Source of the DNA: DATAGF01 sp963834875 | GTDB taxonomy: Bacteria > Actinomycetota > Thermoleophilia > Miltoncostaeales > Miltoncostaeaceae | Direction: 5' to 3' | Length of the DNA: 64,000 nucleotides | Assembly: GCA_963834875.1 (NCBI GenBank) | Contig: CAWIDG010000002.1 | Span: 124,001-188,000, forward strand | Shown: piece by piece, positions 55,947-64,000 of the stretch | Numbering within the stretch: position 1 is the first letter of the stretch | Layout of the letters: each line of letters begins with the position of its first letter | Made by a program: the position numbers and the translations under genes | Notes under the pieces: generated by a model | Database searches by the model: none | The model's input: the letters and a program-made list of their open reading frames with translations, nothing else | What the model was told of the DNA's origin: nothing

Positions 55947-56504
55947 TCAGGCGACCTCGTAGCTCATCAGCACCACGCCCGCGCGGAAGGGCTTGGCCTC
56001 GCGGAGCCGCAGGCGGCCGATCTGAGCCTCGGGGCGAAGAGCCGCTCGCCGTGGCCGAGCACGACGGGGTAGACGAACAGCCGGTACTCGTTGACGAGGC
56101 CGGCCGCGATGAGGCTGCGGACGACCGAGATGCTGCCGGTGACACCGAGGTCCTGGCCCGGCGCCTGCTTGAGCGCCGTGACCTCGTCCTCGAGCGGGCC
56201 GCGCAGGATCGAGGTGTTCTGCCAGCCGGGGTCCTCCAGCGTGCGGGAGACCACGTACTTCCTGACGGCGTTGAGGTGCGCGGTGACACCGGTGGTGTCG
56301 TCGGTCTGTCGCGGCCAGTAGGCCGCGGAAGGCCTCGAAGGTCACACGTCCCACGAGCAGCCCGTCCTGGGTCTCCATGTGGTCGCGCAGTTCGGCCCGC
56401 AGATCGGCCTGATCGGCCTCCCTGCCGCCGGTCGGGTCGAACCACTCCTCCAGGGAGCCGATGACCCCGTCGAGCGTGATGTTCTCGGTGACGACCAGCC
56501 GCAT
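55947..56504 (-). CDS. Dihydrofolate-reductase-like (RibD C-terminal domain) protein (two apparent frame shifts)
   Basis: About 186 residues. RLVVTENITLDGVIGSLEEW is the usual start of the YwjB/YyaP-type DHFR-like family, with GLLVGRVTFEAFRG; after a frame change near 56310, YVVSRTLEDPGWQNTSILRG and DLGVTGSISVVRSLIAAGLV with FVYPVVLGHGERLF; after another near 56035, REAKPFRAGVVLMSYEVA. NADPH-dependent reductase of unknown substrate. ATG with AAGGAGGAG upstream. Confidence 0.82.
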   Translation of the reverse strand: MRLVVTENITLDGVIGSLEEWFDPTGGREADQADLRAELRDHMETQDGLLVGRVTFEAFRGLLAATDRRHHRCHRAPQRRQEVRGLPHAGGPRLAEHLDPARPARGRGHGAQAGAGPGPRCHRQHLGRPQPHRGRPRQRVPAVRLPRRARPRRAALRPEAQIGRLRLREAKPFRAGVVLMSYEVA

Positions 56505-56612
56505 GAGCTCCTCCTTCACACCGGGCGACGGTCTGTGACGATTGCGGGGCCCGGCGACTCATCGGCCGGTGGTTCGGGCGGACGGGGACGCGAGCGTACC
56601 GCGCGCCGGCGC

Positions 56613-56618
56613 TACGCT
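56613..56618 (+). promoter_or_regulatory. -10 element of the VOC gene at 56625
   Basis: TACGCT ends 6 bases before the GTG start, with no ribosome binding site, implying a leaderless transcript. Confidence 0.45.
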
Positions 56619-56624
56619 GCGCGC

Positions 56625-56964
56625 GTGACCGCGCCCTGGCTGATCGAGTTCCCCGCCGACGACCCTGAGCGGGCGCGCCGGTTCTGGGAGGGCTTCCTCG
56701 GCCGGGGGCTGGAGCCGCGCGGCGCCCGGCGAGGGCGAGGGCTGGCAGAGCCGCGGCGGCGAGGTGGCCGTCGGGCTGCACGCGCGGGGGCCGGGGCCAG
56801 GCGACCGCGTCTCCCTCCCCTACTTCGCGGTCGACGACCTCCCGGGCGCCCTGGAGCGGGTCGTCGCGCTCGGGGGCGAGGTGATCCACCCGGGCGAGCG
56901 CTGGGCCATCTGCCGCGACACGGAGGGCAGCCCCTTCGGCCTGGGGGCCTCCTCAGCCGGCTGA
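56625..56964 (+). CDS. Small VOC family protein (one apparent frame shift)
   Basis: About 113 residues. APWLIEFPADDPERARRFWE is the first VOC module; after a frame change near 56725, LPYFAVDDLPGALERVVALG and WAICRDTEGSPFGLGAS complete the second. Substrate unknown. Its end overlaps the converging dtd gene by 12 bases. Confidence 0.7.
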
Positions 56965-57426
56965 CGAGCGGGGCGCCCGCAGGTCGGCGCCGTCGAGCAC
57001 GACCGTGACCGGGCCGTCGTTCTCCAGGCTGACCGCCATCGTGGCGCCGAAGCGCCCGCGCTCGACCGGGACGCCCTCCTCGGCGACCGCGGCGGCGTAG
57101 GCCTCGACCAGGGGCTCGGCGACCTCGGGAGGCGCGGCGGCGGACCACGAGGGGCGGTTCCCCCGGCGGACGTCGGCGAGCAGCGTGAACTGGCTCACGC
57201 ACAGCAGGGCGGCGCCCGGGACGTCGAGCAGGGCGCGGTCGAAGGGGCGATCCTCGCCGGCGAGGATCCGCAGCCGGACGGTCTTGCGCGCGAGCAGGCG
57301 GGCGTCGTCGGCCTCGTCGCCCGCGGCCACCCCCACCAGGGCGAGGAGCCCCGGCCCGATCGCGCCGACCACGTCGTCGCCCACCGCCACCCGGGCCCAC
57401 CGGACCCTCTGGAGCACCACCCGCAC
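56953..57426 (-). CDS. dtd: D-aminoacyl-tRNA deacylase
   Basis: Removes D-amino acids (and glycine mischarges) from tRNA. 157 residues, intact. Both motifs are visible: CVSQFTLLADVRRGNRPSW (SQFTL) and SLENDGPVTVVLD (NxGPVT). GTG start with TACGAT 8 bases upstream and no ribosome binding site. Confidence 0.95.
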   Translation of the reverse strand: MRVVLQRVRWARVAVGDDVVGAIGPGLLALVGVAAGDEADDARLLARKTVRLRILAGEDRPFDRALLDVPGAALLCVSQFTLLADVRRGNRPSWSAAAPPEVAEPLVEAYAAAVAEEGVPVERGRFGATMAVSLENDGPVTVVLDGADLRAPRSSAG

Positions 57427-57434
57427 GGGGCGCG

Positions 57435-57461
57435 ATCGTAGTCGGCGCCGGTGGGTAGCAT
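57435..57461. promoter_or_regulatory. Divergent leaderless -10 elements of dtd and the YbjN-like gene
   Basis: TACGAT on the minus strand (57435-57440) lies 8 bases before dtd. TAGCAT on the plus strand (57456-57461) lies 6 bases before the ATG at 57468. The start codons are 41 bases apart. Confidence 0.5.
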
Positions 57462-57467
57462 CGCGCG

Positions 57468-57896
57468 ATGGACGCCGACCCCGCGCGCATCGCGCGCTAC
57501 CTGGAGGAGATCGGCGCGGAGGCCGAGCGGCAGGGCGAGCGGGAGTGGGGCCTGCGGCTGCCCTCGACCAAGCGCGGCGCGATCGGCGCGGCGCTGAGCG
57601 TCCGGGAGCGCACCCTGACCATCCGTGCCTTCGTCCTGCGCGGCCCCGACCGCGCCCACGAGGAGGTCTACCGCCGCCTGCTGCACAAGAACCTGACGAC
57701 CCCGCACTGGCGCTTCGCGATCGACGCCGACGGCGATGTCTTCCTCGTCTGCGACGCGTCGCTGGCGGCCCTCGACGCCGACGCCCTCGACGGGCTGCTC
57801 GGGTCGCTCTGCTCCGTGGTCGACGAGACCTACGAGAGCGTCGTCAGGACCGGCTTCGACGTGCCCGAGGGCACCGAGTTCCGCCCCCCGCCCTAG
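57468..57896 (+). CDS. YbjN-domain (type III secretion chaperone-like fold) protein
   Basis: 142 residues. The domain is recognised from EWGLRLPSTKRGAIGAALSV, VLRGPDRAHEEVYRRLLHKN and LVCDASLAALDADALDGLLG, typical of the actinobacterial YbjN branch. Members act as chaperone-like or signalling proteins of unclear role. Read from its own leaderless promoter; converges with the TPR gene. Confidence 0.78.
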   Translation: MDADPARIARYLEEIGAEAERQGEREWGLRLPSTKRGAIGAALSVRERTLTIRAFVLRGPDRAHEEVYRRLLHKNLTTPHWRFAIDADGDVFLVCDASLAALDADALDGLLGSLCSVVDETYESVVRTGFDVPEGTEFRPPP

Positions 57897-57908
57897 GCGA
57901 CCGGCGTG

Positions 57909-57968
57909 CCACGCGCCTCTTGCGGGCGCGTGGGGACGCGCAAGATGACCCTGGCCGGGCCATCTTGC
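57909..57968. terminator. Two inverted repeats between converging genes
   Basis: CCACGCGCC pairs with GGCGCGTGG (57909-57933), and GCAAGATG pairs with CATCTTGC (57940-57968) around a loop that can itself pair. They lie just after the YbjN-like stop and before the end of the TPR gene, so a bidirectional terminator is likely. There is no T-tract. Confidence 0.5.
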
Positions 57969-58060
57969 AGACCGGCGCACCGGCTTCGCCGGGGCGGGCG
58001 CCGGAAAAGGCGAATCCCGGACTCCGGGCGGCTGCTCGAGAGGTCCGGCGCGCGCCTTTG

Positions 58061-58384
58061 CTATTCGAAACCGGTGCCGAAGCACTCGGCGAGGCGGTAG
58101 TGGCGGGCCGCCAGCGGGTCGCCGAGGCGGTCGAGCGAGCGGGCGAGCCCGTAGTGGGCATAGCCGTCGGTCGGCGAGAGCTCCACGGCGGCGGCGAACT
58201 CCTCGGCCGCACGGCGGTACGACCGCGACGACAGGTAGGCGCGCCCGAGGGCCTCGCGGATGGAGCCCTTGTCGGGCTCCAGGGCCTTGGCGCGCTCGAG
58301 GGCGACCGCCGCCTGCCGGTACTCGCGGGCCTCGAGCAGCCAGGTCCCGTGGCGGAACGCGTCGTAGGCGGCGTCGGGGCTCAC
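58061..58384 (-). CDS. Small tetratricopeptide-repeat protein
   Basis: 107 residues with about three TPR units (AYDAFRHGTWLLEAREYRQA, IREALGRAYLSSRSYRRAAE, GYAHYGLARSLDRLGDPLAA). It is cytoplasmic, with no signal peptide. Its GTG overlaps the TgpA-like stop (GTGA), so it belongs to the MoxR-DUF58-transglutaminase operon and may be an adaptor for it. Confidence 0.8.
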   Translation of the reverse strand: MSPDAAYDAFRHGTWLLEAREYRQAAVALERAKALEPDKGSIREALGRAYLSSRSYRRAAEEFAAAVELSPTDGYAHYGLARSLDRLGDPLAARHYRLAECFGTGFE

Positions 58385-60682
58385 GTGGCAACGGTACCGC
58401 GCCGCGGACGGATCGCGAACGCCGCCCGCAGCCGCCGCCCGAGCGAGGCGCGGCGCCGGATCGCCCGCCGGAGGCGCCCCGACTCGCGCCATGCCGCCGC
58501 CCCCGCGCCGGCCGGCAGCGGCTCGGGCGCGTAGCGGGCCTGGGCCGCGCGGCGATAGAGCGCGGACGGGTCGACGCCCGTGCGCTCGCGCACGTCCGCC
58601 GCCCGCTCGCTGGGCGCGCCCGCGGGCCGGGGCGCCCAGCCCAGCGCGCGCAGCGAGGTCTCGAGGTCGCGCGCGGCGGAGATCACGCGGTCGCGCTCGT
58701 CGCCGCGGCGCCGTGCCCGCGCGCGCAGCGCCGCCCGCGCGGCCGGGATCGCGGCGAACGGCACCGCGAGCGCCAGCAGGGCCCACTGCCACGGCGGGCC
58801 GTCCCCGCCGCCGGACGACGCTGCCGGCGCGGCGGCCTCCTGCTCCTCGGCCGGCTCGTCGGCCGGGCCCGGCTCGGGCTCGGGCGGCGCGACGGCGGCG
58901 TCCGCGAGGCCGCCGAGGTCGATCTCGAAGCGGGTGGGCGCGTACTCGGGAGACGACACCGAGGCCGGGTTCGGCGCCGAGCGCCCCGGGGTGGGATCGA
59001 ACGGCAGCCAGCCGCGGCCCGGGAACCAGACCTCCACCCACGAATGGGCGTCGCGGTCGAGGACGACCCAGGCCTCCCGGTCCGTGTCGTAGCGGCCCGT
59101 TCCGTAGCCCACGGCGACCCGCGAGGGGATCCCGACCGAGCGCAGCATGACCGCCATCGCCCCGGCGAAGTGCTGGCAGTAGCCCTCGCGGCTCGTGAGG
59201 AGGAAGTCGACCAGCGGCGGCCGGCCGGGCGGGCTGCCGGCGCCGGCGGGAAGGCTGGTGGGGTACGGGGGCGCCTCGTTGTAGAGGTAGCGGCTGCGCA
59301 GGTGGGACTCGATCCGGTTGACCGCGGCGTAGGGCGTCGCGGCGTCCCCGATCACGCGCCGGGCCTCGTCGCGGACGCGCCCGTAGGGGCCGAGCGCGTC
59401 GTCGGCCGGCGCGGGCTCGCCGCTGCCCCACGCGGGCACGTTCGACCGGGTCGGCCCCGTAGGCGCCCCGCAGCCGGGTCGAGGCCGCCGGGATGGCGGC
59501 CGGGTCGTACGCCTCGGCCTCCACGAGCGCGGCCGGGCGCGGCCGGGGAAGCACGGCGCGCGCCGTGTAGGCGTCGCCGGGCTCGAGCGGCTCCTCGAGC
59601 TGCACCGCGCCGGCGGCGACCCGGGCGGTCCCCGCGAAGGGGCCCTCGATGCGGCGGGGCCGGCCCGACACGAGCAGGGCCCGGGTGCTGGCGCCGACGA
59701 GCCTCACCCGCTGGACGACCTGCGCGCCCGTCGAGCCCTCCCCGGGGTCGAGCGTAATGGCGTTGCCGTCCACCGGCACGAGCTGCTCGCCGGTTGACCC
59801 CGTCGCCCGGTCGGCGAGCTGGAAGGCCACGCCGTCGAAGTCCTCGAGCACGACGGCGCGCAGCGGCAGGTTGCTCTCGGACGAGACGGTCAGCGCGACG
59901 CGCGGCTCCGCAGGCCAGTCGAGCGCCCCGTAGCGCTGGCTGAGGTCGAGCGCCGACGCCGCGGCCGGATCGCCGCCGCCGACCTCCCAGTCCTTCCAGG
60001 CCCACCAGGCGTCGCCGGCCTTCACCGGCCCGGCGCCCAGGCCGGCTCCGACGACCACGGCCACCCCGCCCAGGGCGAGGGCGCCGACCGCCCGCCGCGC
60101 GGCACGCTCGCCGTCGCCGCCGTCCCACGAGGCGAGAGCGAGGATCGCCGCGACCGCCCCGAGGGCGAGCGCTCCCGCGAGCACCGCGGACTCCGGGGGC
60201 TCGACGGTCCAGCGGTAGGCGAGGCCGACCCCGAGGGCGACGAGGCCGGCGACCGGCCGCCGGCGCGCCAGGATCTGCCAGGCGATGGTGGCGGCGAGGG
60301 CGGCGAGCGCCAGGTCGAGGAGGGCGGCGAGCTCCGGATGCTCCTCGAACGACACCGGCAGGCCCTCGCTCGACGCCGTTCGCAGGCCGTCGGGGAGCAC
60401 GGCGCGCGCGTCGTGCCACGCATCGCCGTCGAACGTCAGGTAGTCCCAGAACGAGTGCCGCAGCGACGTCGCCAGGACCAGCGGGACGGCGACGAGGACG
60501 GAGGCGGTCACGAGCGCGGCGCGCGCCCGCGAGAACGACGCCGCGATCGCAGGCAGCGCGGCCACCGCGCACAGCCCGGCGACGTGCGGCCAGCGAGTGC
60601 CCTCGTAGAGCCCTGACCACGCGATTGCCAGCACCGCGAGCGCCAGCGCCGTGGCGGCCGCCGGGCCCCGCCTAGGAGACAC
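58381..60682 (-). CDS. Transglutaminase-like membrane protein, TgpA/DUF3488 family (one apparent frame shift)
   Basis: About 767 residues. Five or six N-terminal transmembrane helices precede an external DUF3488 part, then the transglutaminase core with Cys in REGYCQHFAGAMAVMLRSVG, His in RDAHSWVEVWFPGRGW and Asp in FDPTPG. A Pro/Glu linker, one more helix (WQWALLALAVPFAAIPAA) and a cytoplasmic DUF4129-like tail follow. The frame changes near 59435. GTG start 60682 overlaps the DUF58 stop; an ATG at 60694 is an alternative. Typical third member of MoxR-DUF58-TgpA operons. Confidence 0.9.
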
Positions 60683-61844
60683 GGGCCCGGGCATCGGTGG
60701 CGCTGAGGGCGGCGACGAGGTCGTCGGGGCCGGAGACGATCGCGACGTCGGCTCCGGCGCCGGCGAGGTCGCCGGCCGCGGCGGCGGCCGGCCCGGTGAG
60801 CACGACCGCCACCTGGACCCCGAGGCCGCGGGCCTGGGAGACGGCGGCCGGGAGCGCCGGCTCACCGGCGGACGTGGCCACCAGGATGAGCTCCGGCGGG
60901 TCGGGCGCGCTGGCCTCCGCGCGCAGGGCCAGCGAGAGCGAGCGCTCGCCGCCGGGGAGCAGGCGGGTCAGGGCCTGCTCGGCGGCCGGCCAGGTGGCCC
61001 GGCCCACGGGGATCCGGGCCGGCCTGCGTCCGGTGTGGACGAGGCCGAACGGCTCGGCCCGCGCCCCGGCGTGCCGGGCCGCGGCGGCGCCGGCGCTCAC
61101 GGCCAGCTCGAGGGCGTCGCCGGCCGGCGCGGCGCCGTTGACGAGCACCATCACCGTGCGGCCGGTGCCCTCGGCCGCCCTCAGCACCTTGGTCTGCAGG
61201 CGCCCGCGCTTGGCGGTCTGGGCCCAGTGCACCCGCGACAGGGGGTCCCCGGGCTGGTAGTCCCGGACCCGGTCGAGCTCCCCGAAGCCGGCGAGGGGGA
61301 GCCGGCGGCGCGGGCCGCGCCCGTCGCGGCGGGTGCCCAGGACGAGCCGGTCGATCGCCGGGGCCTGCGGCGTCACCACGACGGAGTCGTCCCCGGCTCC
61401 CACCCGGGTGCGCCGGGCGAGGCCGAACGGGTCCGCCACCCGCACCCGGGGCGGTGGCAGGTGGTGCTCGCCGCGCGGCGCCGACCGGACGATCCAGACC
61501 CGCGAGCCCCGGCGCGCCGGCCGCCCGGGGCCGCGCACGCTGCCCAGGCCGGGGTCGAGCGCGAGGTCCAGCAGGCGGTCGAGCCCGGCCCGCGCCGGCC
61601 AGCCGGTCACCTCGAGGCGGACCGTGAGCTCCTCACCCGCCCGCAGCCGCGGCGGCGCGATGCGGCGGCGCACCTCGAGCCCGGACGAGACCGCCCAGAC
61701 GAGCGCGGTCACGAGGACCGGTAGGGCGATCAGGCCCGCGCCGAGCGTCGCCAGCGCCGCGGTCCCGAAGCCCTGGCTCGCGACCAGCGCCGCCGCTCCC
61801 GCGCCGGCGAGTCCCAGGGCCCGCACGGGTGGTCCGTCCCTCAT
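60672..61844 (-). CDS. DUF58 family protein (von Willebrand A-like)
   Basis: 390 residues, intact. Two N-terminal hydrophobic helices (GLAGAGAAALVASQGFGTAA, LGAGLIALPVLVTALVWAVS), then a beta domain and the DUF58 signature FGELDRVRDYQPGDPLSRVH with WAQTAKRGRL. A VWA-like C-terminus follows. Partner of the MoxR ATPase in the same operon; such sets act in cell-envelope protein assembly or stress. Confidence 0.9.
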   Translation of the reverse strand: MRDGPPVRALGLAGAGAAALVASQGFGTAALATLGAGLIALPVLVTALVWAVSSGLEVRRRIAPPRLRAGEELTVRLEVTGWPARAGLDRLLDLALDPGLGSVRGPGRPARRGSRVWIVRSAPRGEHHLPPPRVRVADPFGLARRTRVGAGDDSVVVTPQAPAIDRLVLGTRRDGRGPRRRLPLAGFGELDRVRDYQPGDPLSRVHWAQTAKRGRLQTKVLRAAEGTGRTVMVLVNGAAPAGDALELAVSAGAAAARHAGARAEPFGLVHTGRRPARIPVGRATWPAAEQALTRLLPGGERSLSLALRAEASAPDPPELILVATSAGEPALPAAVSQARGLGVQVAVVLTGPAAAAAGDLAGAGADVAIVSGPDDLVAALSATDARARVS

Positions 61845-61898
61845 GCGCCCCTCTCCGGCTCCGCCTGATGGCGGGGCGCGCCGTCCGAGGGGCTGGGG

Positions 61899-62897
61899 TC
61901 ACAGGGGGACGGGGACGGCGTCGAGGGCGGAGGTGACGAGCTCCTCCGCGCGCGAGCCGCGGGCCCGGGCGTCGGGGGTGAGGATCAGGCGGTGGCTCAG
62001 CACCTGAGCCGCGAGCGACTTGACGTCCTCCGGCAGCACGAAGCCGCGCCCCTGGAGGAGCGCGAGCGCCTTCGCGGCGCGCAGCAGCCACAGCCCGGCC
62101 CGCGGGCTCGCCCCGAGCTGGGCGCGCGGGTCGCGGCGGGTCGCCGCCGACAGCGCGACCACGTAATCGGCGAGGGCCGGGTCGGAGTGCACCCGCTCGG
62201 CCGCCGAGCGCGCAGCGAGGATCTCGCGATCGCCGGCCACCTGCCCCACCAGCTCCACCGGGTCCTGGGCCGCCAGGTCGAGGATCATCGACGCCTCCTC
62301 CCGCGGCGGCGGGTAGCCGATCCGCACCCTCACGGCGAAGCGGTCGAGCTGCGCCTCCGGCAGCGGGAAGGTGCCCTCGTACTCGACCGGGTTCTGGGTC
62401 GCGATGATCATGAACGGCCGCGGCAGCGCGCGCGTCGCCCCGTCCACCGTGACCTGGCCCTCCTCCATGCACTCGAGGAGCGCGGACTGGGTCTTGGGCG
62501 AGGCGCGGTTGATCTCGTTGACCAGGACGAGGTTCGCGAAGACCGGCCCGGCCCGGAAGAGGAAGGCGCCGGCGTTCTGGTCCCAGACGGTCACGCCGGT
62601 GACGTCCGCGGGCAGCAGATCGGCCGTGCACTGCACCCGCGAGTAGTCGCAACCGGCCGCGCGCGCGAGGCTCTTGGCGAGCACCGTCTTCCCGACCCCG
62701 GGGACGTCCTCGATCATCACGTGGCCGCCGGAGAGCAGCGCGATCACGCAGGCCTCCAGGCTGGAGCGGGGTGCGCGGACGGCGCGCGCGCAGGCGTCCA
62801 CGAGCGCACCGGCCAGGGCGGAGGCCTGTGCCAGCTCGTCGTCCCGCAGCGGCGGGGAGGCGAGGGGCGAGGTGGCGATCGTCCGAGGGTAGTACAA
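61899..62897 (-). CDS. MoxR-family AAA+ ATPase
   Basis: Chaperone-like ATPase of about 330 residues. Walker A MIEDVPGVGKTVLAKSLARA, Walker B with LVLVNEINRASPKTQSALLE, sensor 1 IIATQNPVEYEGTFPLPEAQ and the C-terminal lid (LLRAAKALALLQGRGFVLPE). First gene of the MoxR-DUF58-TgpA-TPR operon. The start is uncertain: TTG 62897 gives the longest form, but TACCCT at 62883-62888 lies just before ACG and ATC codons, suggesting a shorter protein. Confidence 0.93.
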   Translation of the reverse strand: MYYPRTIATSPLASPPLRDDELAQASALAGALVDACARAVRAPRSSLEACVIALLSGGHVMIEDVPGVGKTVLAKSLARAAGCDYSRVQCTADLLPADVTGVTVWDQNAGAFLFRAGPVFANLVLVNEINRASPKTQSALLECMEEGQVTVDGATRALPRPFMIIATQNPVEYEGTFPLPEAQLDRFAVRVRIGYPPPREEASMILDLAAQDPVELVGQVAGDREILAARSAAERVHSDPALADYVVALSAATRRDPRAQLGASPRAGLWLLRAAKALALLQGRGFVLPEDVKSLAAQVLSHRLILTPDARARGSRAEELVTSALDAVPVPL

Positions 62898-62942
62898 AGG
62901 CGGCTGCGACGAGCCGCCGCAGGGGGTGCGCCGCGCTTGGGG

Positions 62943-62948
62943 TAGGCT
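62943..62948 (+). promoter_or_regulatory. -10 element of the universal stress protein gene
   Basis: TAGGCT ends 8 bases before the ATG at 62957, implying a leaderless transcript divergent from the MoxR operon. Confidence 0.5.
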
Positions 62949-62956
62949 CGCGCGCC

Positions 62957-63363
62957 ATGGCGGCGATCCCCGGAGCGGGCTCCCCTATGGGAGCACATCG
63001 GGTGCTGCGTCGACGAGTCGGACGCCTCGGCCGGGGCACTTCGAGAGGCGGCCCGCCTCAGGGCCCGACGCCGGTGCGCGGCTCAGCGTCGTCCACGTCG
63101 CCGCCGGCCCGCCGCACGACGCGGCGCCCGCGCCGCCTGCCTGGCTGACGGGCGTCGCGGCCGAGGCCGGCGGGCACCCGGTGCTGCTCGTCAACCTCGG
63201 GCTCGCGGCCTCGGCGATCTGCGAGTGGGCCGCAGACGCGCGCGCGGACCTGATCGTGGCGAGCGCGCACCGCGGCGTGCGCGAGCGCATCCTGCTGGGG
63301 AGCTTCGCGGGCCACCTCGCCCGCCACGCCCCCTGCAGCGTCCTGCTGGTGCGGCCAGACCTA
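62957..63363 (+). CDS. Universal stress protein-like (two or three apparent frame shifts)
   Basis: About 135 residues of UspA fold pieced from three frames: an N-terminal strand with IGCCVDESDASAGALREAAR (near 62998-63057), then RLSVVHVAAGPPHDAAP, and the C-terminal ARADLIVASAHRGVRERILL and LARHAPCSVLLVRP. The nucleotide-loop pattern GxxGxxxxGS is degenerate (HRGVRERILLGS). The stop is not in the same frame as the C-terminus; a TAG lies at 63362. Divergent from moxR and convergent with coaBC. Confidence 0.7.
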
Positions 63364-64000
63364 GGCCGGCGGGAGGAGGGACACGACCGCGTCGAGGATG
63401 CGCTCGGCGCAGGCGTCCTTGCTCATGCGGGGGAGCCGCTCCTCCCCCTCGGGCCCGATGATCGTGATCTCGTTGTCGGGGCTGCCGAAGCCGGCGCCCT
63501 CGCGCGAGATGTCGTTGTGGACGATCAGGTCGAGGCGCTTGCGCTCGCGCTTGGCCCGGGCGCGCGCGAGGCCGTCGGCGCCGTGCTCGGCCGCGAAGCC
63601 CACGACCACCTGGCCGTCGCGGCGCGCGGCGAGCTCGGTCAGGATGTCGGCCGTCGGCTCGAGCTCCAGGGCGAGGCGGCCCTCGGCGCCCTTGTCGATC
63701 TTGCCCTCGCGCGTCGCGGCCGGGGCGAAATCGGCGACGGCGGCGGCCATGACCAGGACGTGGCACGAGCCGAAAGCGTCGAGGGCCGCGCGCCGAAGGT
63801 CGGCCGCCGTGGCCGCATCGACGTAGCGGATGTCCGGGTGGCGCGGCAGGTTGACGTTGGCCGCGAGGACGGTGACGTCGGCCCCGCGGCGCCGCGCCGC
63901 CTCGGCGATCGCCCACCCCATCCGCCCGCTCGACCGGTTGCCGACGTAGCGCACCGGGTCGATCGGCTCGCGCGTGCCGCCGGCGCTGACGAGGACGCGG
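63361..64000 (-). CDS. coaBC: Phosphopantothenoylcysteine synthetase (CoaB half of CoaBC), cut at the right edge
   Basis: Coenzyme A biosynthesis enzyme joining 4'-phosphopantothenate and cysteine, fused in most bacteria to the decarboxylase CoaC, which would lie beyond base 64000. Visible: VLVSAGGTREPIDPVRYVGN with RSSGRMGWAIAEAA, VLVMAAAVADFAP, the KIDKGAEGRLALELEPTADI strand, the VVGFAAEHGADGL motif and LIVHNDISREGAGFGSPDNE. The stop is at 63361; the visible part has no frame change. Confidence 0.93.
   Translation of the reverse strand, partial: RVLVSAGGTREPIDPVRYVGNRSSGRMGWAIAEAARRRGADVTVLAANVNLPRHPDIRYVDAATAADLRRAALDAFGSCHVLVMAAAVADFAPAATREGKIDKGAEGRLALELEPTADILTELAARRDGQVVVGFAAEHGADGLARARAKRERKRLDLIVHNDISREGAGFGSPDNEITIIGPEGEERLPRMSKDACAERILDAVVSLLPPA

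Noticed and set aside
57897..58060. A tRNA or tRNA-like gene in the gap after the YbjN-like gene
   Set aside because: Several stems can form, but no T-loop consensus (GGTTCRANNCC) or cloverleaf spacing is present.

Overview
The window is chromosomal DNA from a very GC-rich bacterium, almost certainly an actinobacterium. I would place it in or near Thermoleophilia (Solirubrobacterales/Gaiellales type), but this rests on gene order and protein style only; no rRNA gene is present. Supporting signs are the MurT/GatD lipid II amidation pair, the runs rodZ-cinA-thpR-recA and rimP-nusA-ylxR-infB-DUF503-rbfA-nrnA-truB-ribF, RNase J beside dapA, TANNNT -10 elements and many GTG starts. No tRNA, rRNA, CRISPR, prophage or insertion sequence was seen.

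Layout. 1-2.9 kb: murT (cut at the left edge), a methyltransferase, gatD and a VOC protein. 2.9-7.6 kb, minus strand: miaB-miaA-dapF-dapL-dut. 7.7-11 kb: a methyltransferase and M24 peptidase pair, an exported protein and a VapBC-type toxin-antitoxin pair. 11-17.4 kb: recA, thpR, cinA, rodZ-like and ftsK. 17.5-22.8 kb: an alpha/beta hydrolase, a membrane protein, RNase J, dapA and a DUF2461 protein. 22.8-29.3 kb is the accessory part: a badly broken LuxR-type ATPase regulator, a flavin reductase with a partner protein, a cupin and a broken Ldh2-family dehydrogenase. 29.3-39.3 kb: pyruvate carboxylase, dapB, an M6 metalloprotease, a histidine phosphatase, a zinc/HTH-like protein and an MFS pair. 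39.4-43.2 kb: M16 peptidase, pnp, rpsO. 43.4-46 kb: MFS, VOC, AraC. 46.5-55 kb: the translation/transcription-factor block. 55-64 kb: small proteins, dtd, a TPR-TgpA-DUF58-MoxR operon, a universal stress protein and coaBC (cut at the right edge).

How the genes fit together. dapA, dapB, dapL and dapF give a complete aminotransferase-type route to meso-diaminopimelate, which feeds peptidoglycan (MurT/GatD, RodZ, FtsK) and lysine. Many adjacent minus-strand genes overlap by GTGA or ATGA, suggesting translational coupling.

Three signals stand out. (1) Intergenic 12-bp palindromes of the type GGCCANNTGGCC occur in four places in a strict 23-bp phase; three of these places also carry a GNA-triloop hairpin 55-70 bp after a CGTTG box. 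I know of no described element of this form. (2) At least sixteen genes have a TANNNT-like -10 box 6-9 bp before the start codon, indicating leaderless transcription. (3) Single-base frame shifts occur about every 2 kb, even in infB and miaB, so the sequence probably carries assembly indel errors. Most frame-shifted genes below should be read as probably intact; the LuxR regulator and the Ldh2 gene have far more breaks than average and may be real pseudogenes.
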